Below are positions 6,059 through 7,954 of a stretch of 7,954 nt of DNA, in pieces (the stretch's first letter is position 1; each line of letters opens with the position of its first letter). The DNA is from Candidatus Dojkabacteria bacterium UBA5232. Its GTDB lineage: Bacteria; Patescibacteriota; Dojkabacteria; SC72. The stretch is taken from the NCBI GenBank assembly GCA_002409215.1, contig DHUO01000028.1, positions 1 through 7,954 of the forward strand, read 5' to 3'. The position numbers were made by a program, and so were the translations under genes. The notes beneath the pieces were generated by a model, which was not told where the DNA came from, did not search any database, and saw only the letters and a list, made by a program, of their open reading frames with translations.

Positions 6059-6725
6059 TTTCAATTACTCCATCAGAAATTTTAATTACTCTATCAGCTA
6101 AGTCTGCTATTTCATTATTATGTGTTGCCATGATTATTGTTAAATGCATCTCCTTATTTATCTTCAAGAACAGATCTAAAATATCTTTACCTGTTTTAGC
6201 ATCAAGATTCCCTGTCGGTTCATCTGCTATTAAAATTTTAGGGTTGTTAATCAATGCTCTTGCAATTGCAACTCTTTGTTGTTCACCTCCTGACATCTCC
6301 CCTGGTTTATGAGTTTCTCTATGTGAAAGACCTACCATGTTAAGCATCTCTCTTGCCCTTTTATCTATCTCTACTGAAGTCATTTTTGTTTTGGATGCAT
6401 ATAGAGGTGCTTTGACATTCTGTATTGCATTTAAGCTAGGAATTAGATTGTATGCTTGGAATACTATCCCAACATTTTCATTTCTAAACCGTGCTAATTG
6501 ATCTTCATTTTTCTTAGAGATATCTTTTCCGTATATGTATATTTCACCTGATGTTGGAGAATCTATACCTGCAAGTATTCCTAAGAGTGTAGATTTTCCA
6601 GATCCTGATGGGCCCATTAGGGCTACAAATTGGTCATCTGCTATGTCTAGGTTTATACCTTTTAATACTTCTATCTTACTTTTGTTTAGATCAAAAGATT
6701 TTTTTACATCCTTGAGTGTTATCAT
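6051..6725 (-). CDS. ABC transporter ATPase, MacB/LolD family
   Basis: Cytoplasmic ATPase of 224 residues that powers the FtsX-type permease encoded next to it. All motifs are intact: Walker A GPSGSGKST (38-46), Q-loop Gln90 in VGIVFQAYNL, signature SGGEQQR (145-151), Walker B ILIADEP (164-170) with Glu169, D-loop GNLD (172-175), and His202 in MATHN. The length and the QAYNLIPSLNAIQNV segment are typical of the MacB/LolD group, which works by mechanotransmission and not by moving a substrate through the membrane. It is the first gene of a two-gene unit; its stop lies inside the start of the permease gene. The ATG is preceded by ACAAACTCCAT with no Shine-Dalgarno, like other first genes in this window. 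Confidence 0.95.
   Translation of the reverse strand: MITLKDVKKSFDLNKSKIEVLKGINLDIADDQFVALMGPSGSGKSTLLGILAGIDSPTSGEIYIYGKDISKKNEDQLARFRNENVGIVFQAYNLIPSLNAIQNVKAPLYASKTKMTSVEIDKRAREMLNMVGLSHRETHKPGEMSGGEQQRVAIARALINNPKILIADEPTGNLDAKTGKDILDLFLKINKEMHLTIIMATHNNEIADLADRVIKISDGVIENE
6068..6071 (-). promoter_or_regulatory. Shine-Dalgarno deciding the permease start
   Basis: GGAG lies inside the end of the ATPase gene. It is 9 bases before the ATG at 6058 but only 3 bases before the in-frame TTG at 6064, so the ATG is the better start. The permease then overlaps the ATPase by 8 bases, typical of translational coupling. Confidence 0.65.
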
Positions 6726-6752
6726 ATGGAGTTTGTTTAATTTAATTCTTGG

Positions 6753-6761
6753 ATATTAACA
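6753..6761 (-). promoter_or_regulatory. Candidate extended -10 promoter of the ABC exporter unit
   Basis: TGT-TAATAT on the minus strand lies 27 bases before the ATPase ATG and predicts a leader of about 20 nt without a Shine-Dalgarno. The position of the -35 falls on the palindrome GGTTGCAACC (6771-6780), which could be an operator. The hexamer is weaker than in the other promoters. Confidence 0.4.
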
Positions 6762-6770
6762 AAAATAAAG

Positions 6771-6819
6771 GGTTGCAACCACCAATTTACAGTTGCTTTT
6801 GGGAAACTTACGGTTGCAA
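6771..6819 (-). terminator. Weak inverted repeat after the DedA-like gene (terminator or operator)
   Basis: On the minus strand TTGCAACC (6819-6812, spanning the last codons of the DedA-like gene) can pair with GGTTGCAA (6778-6771) across a loop of about 33 nt, followed by CCTTTATTTTTG. Alternatively GCAAC at 6794-6790 pairs with GTTGC nearby. The T-rich tail suits a terminator, but the stem is short and the loop long. The 10-bp palindrome GGTTGCAACC (6771-6780) could equally be a regulator site in front of the ABC exporter genes. Confidence 0.3.
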
Positions 6820-7401
6820 TTTCGGTTTTTTAACCTTTATTGCCTTAGGAAAAACCCTTACAGCAAAATATATTAATATCGCTAAAGTTGATATGATGAG
6901 GATTAGATGCATAACTCCATATATTTCTTTGAAGATACTAAACCCTTTCCCAACCATATATCCTAGAAATGATACTATCGCTCCTTTTAATACTGCGATT
7001 GTGAGGGAGATAGCAAAGAATCGTAACGGTTGTAGGGCTTTTAGTCCTCCAAAATATATTAATCCTGGTATGGAGATAGGACCTGAGTGCTTAATGACAA
7101 AAGCTGCCATATATGGTTTTGAATTACAAAGAGAATCTATCCTTTTTTGTAGTTCCCTACCCTTCTGACTTTTCACTAATTTATTCAATGTCTTTTTTAA
7201 TGGAAGCTTTCTTCCAATTAGATAATATATTATGTCTAGAGAGGTTTCCAAGAAGACACTGATTGCATATATTATGAAAATGTTAAAAATTCCGTTCCCT
7301 GCTAGGGTTGATCCTACGAAATTTGCAGATTCTCCATCTAGAAATGTAGATAGTACAAAGAGAGGATATCTGCCTTTTGTGAGTATTTCTATCCAATTCA
7401 T
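6808..7401 (-). CDS. DedA/VTT-family membrane protein
   Basis: A 197-residue membrane protein resembling the DedA (SNARE-associated, VTT) family, whose bacterial members act in lipid-carrier recycling and envelope homeostasis. Support: FLDGESANFVGSTLAGNG (20-37) resembles the N-terminal re-entrant segment. ETSLDIIYYLIGRK (52-65) matches the family pattern of an acidic residue followed by YYLGR. KHSGPISIPGLIYFGGL (104-120) sits where DedA proteins have RFIPGVR..VPF.AG, and LKGAIVSFLGYMVGKG (138-153) is the usual last-helix pattern. Hydrophobic segments lie near 38-62, 98-118, 125-150 and 162-183, and the tail is basic. The second arginine of the RFIPGVR motif is missing, so activity may differ from E. 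coli YqjA/YghB. The gene has its own promoter and seems monocistronic, between the rRNA terminator and the ABC unit. Confidence 0.75.
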   Translation of the reverse strand: MNWIEILTKGRYPLFVLSTFLDGESANFVGSTLAGNGIFNIFIIYAISVFLETSLDIIYYLIGRKLPLKKTLNKLVKSQKGRELQKRIDSLCNSKPYMAAFVIKHSGPISIPGLIYFGGLKALQPLRFFAISLTIAVLKGAIVSFLGYMVGKGFSIFKEIYGVMHLILIISTLAILIYFAVRVFPKAIKVKKPKLQP

Positions 7402-7410
7402 ATCCCGTTG

Positions 7411-7439
7411 GTTATATCATTGATTAAAGATTAGAACAA
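7411..7439 (-). promoter_or_regulatory. Promoter of the DedA-like gene with a near-zero leader
   Basis: On the minus strand TTGTTC (7439-7434), 17 bases, then TATAAC (7416-7411) preceded by TGA as an extended -10. The predicted start near 7404-7403 leaves only about 2-3 bases before the ATG at 7401. The only purine run, GGGA, is too close to the ATG to act as a Shine-Dalgarno, so translation is probably leaderless or nearly so. Confidence 0.6.
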
Positions 7440-7503
7440 TCTACTTGTAGTTGCATAATGTTATCTAATCGAAAAAACATTTAACTTTTAAAAATTAAAG
7501 TTC

Positions 7504-7537
7504 AAAGAAGAAAAAACCCACTATTTCTAGTGGGTTT
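7504..7537 (-). terminator. Intrinsic terminator of the rRNA operon
   Basis: On the minus strand a perfect 10-bp stem (AAACCCACTA with TAGTGGGTTT) closes a GAAA tetraloop and is followed by TTTCTTCTTT. It begins about 15 bases past the 3' end of 5S rRNA. There is no T-run on the plus-strand side, so it works in the rRNA direction only. Confidence 0.93.
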
Positions 7538-7552
7538 ATATATTCAAAAAAG

Positions 7553-7671
7553 TCCTGGCAACAACCTATCTTTCCAAAACCTCGCGGTTTAAGTATTTTC
7601 GGCGTTAGAGTGTTTTACTTCTGAGTTCGGGATGGAGTCAGGTAGTTCCACTCCACTACAATCGCCAGGCA
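7553..7671 (-). rRNA. rrf: 5S ribosomal RNA
   Basis: The minus strand carries a full 5S rRNA of about 119 nt. The ends pair as helix I (TGCCTGGC with GCCAGGAC). Conserved internal strings are present: CCATCCCGAACTCAGAAGT, AAAC followed by ACGCCGA, and the late ACCGCGAGGTTTTGGAAAGATAGG segment. It lies downstream of 23S in the usual 23S-5S order and is followed by a strong terminator. The ends are placed from helix I and may be off by 1-2 bases. Confidence 0.95.
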
Positions 7672-7702
7672 AAAAGGATGTATACCAGATTCATCCCTCT
7701 TG

Positions 7703-7730
7703 CCTGACCTTTTCTTACGAAAAGCTCAGG
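7703..7730 (-). other. Processing-type hairpin in the 23S-5S spacer
   Basis: CCTGAGCTTTTC - GTAA - GAAAAGGTCAGG on the minus strand forms a 12-bp stem with one mismatch and a GNRA tetraloop. A weaker GGATG...CATCC hairpin (7676-7696) follows towards 5S. No T-run follows, so it is not a terminator. Its position between the two rRNAs suits an RNase III-type cleavage site; this role is inferred. The spacer contains no tRNA. Confidence 0.7.
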
Positions 7731-7752
7731 ACTTAATTCTAAAGAGCAATTG

Positions 7753-7767
7753 GTGTACATTGTACAC
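7753..7767. repeat. 15-bp inverted repeat in the 23S-5S spacer
   Basis: GTGTACA-T-TGTACAC, a 7-bp perfect inverted repeat around a single base, lies about 30 bases after the 23S 3' end. Too tight to fold as a normal hairpin, it could pair with sequences flanking 23S during pre-rRNA processing, or be chance. Confidence 0.5.
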
Positions 7768-7796
7768 TCAAAACCGAACAGAAAGTAATGAAAAAT

Positions 7797-7954
7797 CAAA
7801 GAAGCTTTTGGTCAATTAGTACTCCTCTGCTAAGTGTATTGCTACACTCACACATAGAGCCTATCAATGTGGTAGTCTCCCACAGACCTTCCGTGTGATC
7901 AAGTCACACAAGTATATTTAATCTTGAGATTGGCTTCACACTTATATGCTTTCA
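7797..7954 (-). rRNA. rrl: 23S ribosomal RNA, 3' end (partial)
   Basis: The minus strand holds the last about 158 nt of 23S rRNA; the rest lies off the right edge. The clearest landmark is GAGTACTAATTGACC near the 3' end (compare GGTACTAATGAACC in E. coli), preceded by a hairpin-forming AGTGTAGCAATACACT segment. The exact 3' end is uncertain by several bases: it should pair with the 5' end of 23S, which is not in the window. AAAAGCTTCTTTGA is the likely terminal strand. Confidence 0.92.

Noticed and set aside
6058..6064. TTG at 6064 as the permease start
   Set aside because: It leaves only 3 bases after GGAG. The ATG two codons later has 9-base spacing and a better start codon.
7483..7502. 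AACTTT...AAAGTT inverted repeat beyond the rRNA terminator
   Set aside because: Only 6 bp in very AT-rich DNA. It is expected by chance and has no clear role next to the strong terminator at 7504-7537.

Overview
The window looks like chromosomal DNA of a low-GC bacterium that uses the standard code: TGA is the stop of one gene and TAG or TAA of the others. Low GC, short intergenic gaps, a secreted protein with a Thr-Pro-Thr linker, a lone FtsX-type exporter and a thymidylate-kinase-like protein with a Q-V-G-K-G-D P-loop together suggest a Candidate Phyla Radiation (Patescibacteria) genome. That assignment is inference from style; only comparison of the rRNA could settle it.

Layout, right to left along the minus strand. 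The right edge holds the 3' end of a 23S rRNA gene, a spacer of about 125 nt with strong hairpins and no tRNA, a complete 5S rRNA and a textbook intrinsic terminator. Next come a DedA-like membrane protein with its own promoter, then a two-gene ABC exporter unit (MacB/LolD-type ATPase and an FtsX-type permease with two extracytoplasmic domains, overlapping by 8 nt). Converging on the permease is the only plus-strand gene, a HAD-IIB phosphatase related to phosphomannomutase. The about 210-nt convergent gap carries two copies of one perfect palindrome, one beside each stop codon. Divergent from the HAD gene is a two-gene operon joined by an ATGA overlap: a thymidylate-kinase-like protein with a 107-residue C-terminal extension, then endonuclease III. 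The left edge cuts a secreted protein with an N-terminal signal peptide and a Thr/Pro-rich repeat.

Regulation. Four transcription-unit-leading genes (HAD, DedA, ABC ATPase, thymidylate-kinase-like) have extended -10 (TGn-TATAAT-like) promoters close to the start codon and no Shine-Dalgarno sequence. The HAD transcript is predicted to begin at its ATG. The two operon-internal genes (nth and the permease) and the secreted-protein gene do have purine-rich Shine-Dalgarno sequences.

No defence system, CRISPR array, insertion sequence, integron or tRNA is visible. The items most worth a second look are the endonuclease III in which all four iron-sulfur cysteines are replaced in register, the extended thymidylate-kinase-like protein with an altered P-loop, the paired palindromes, and the leaderless start pattern.
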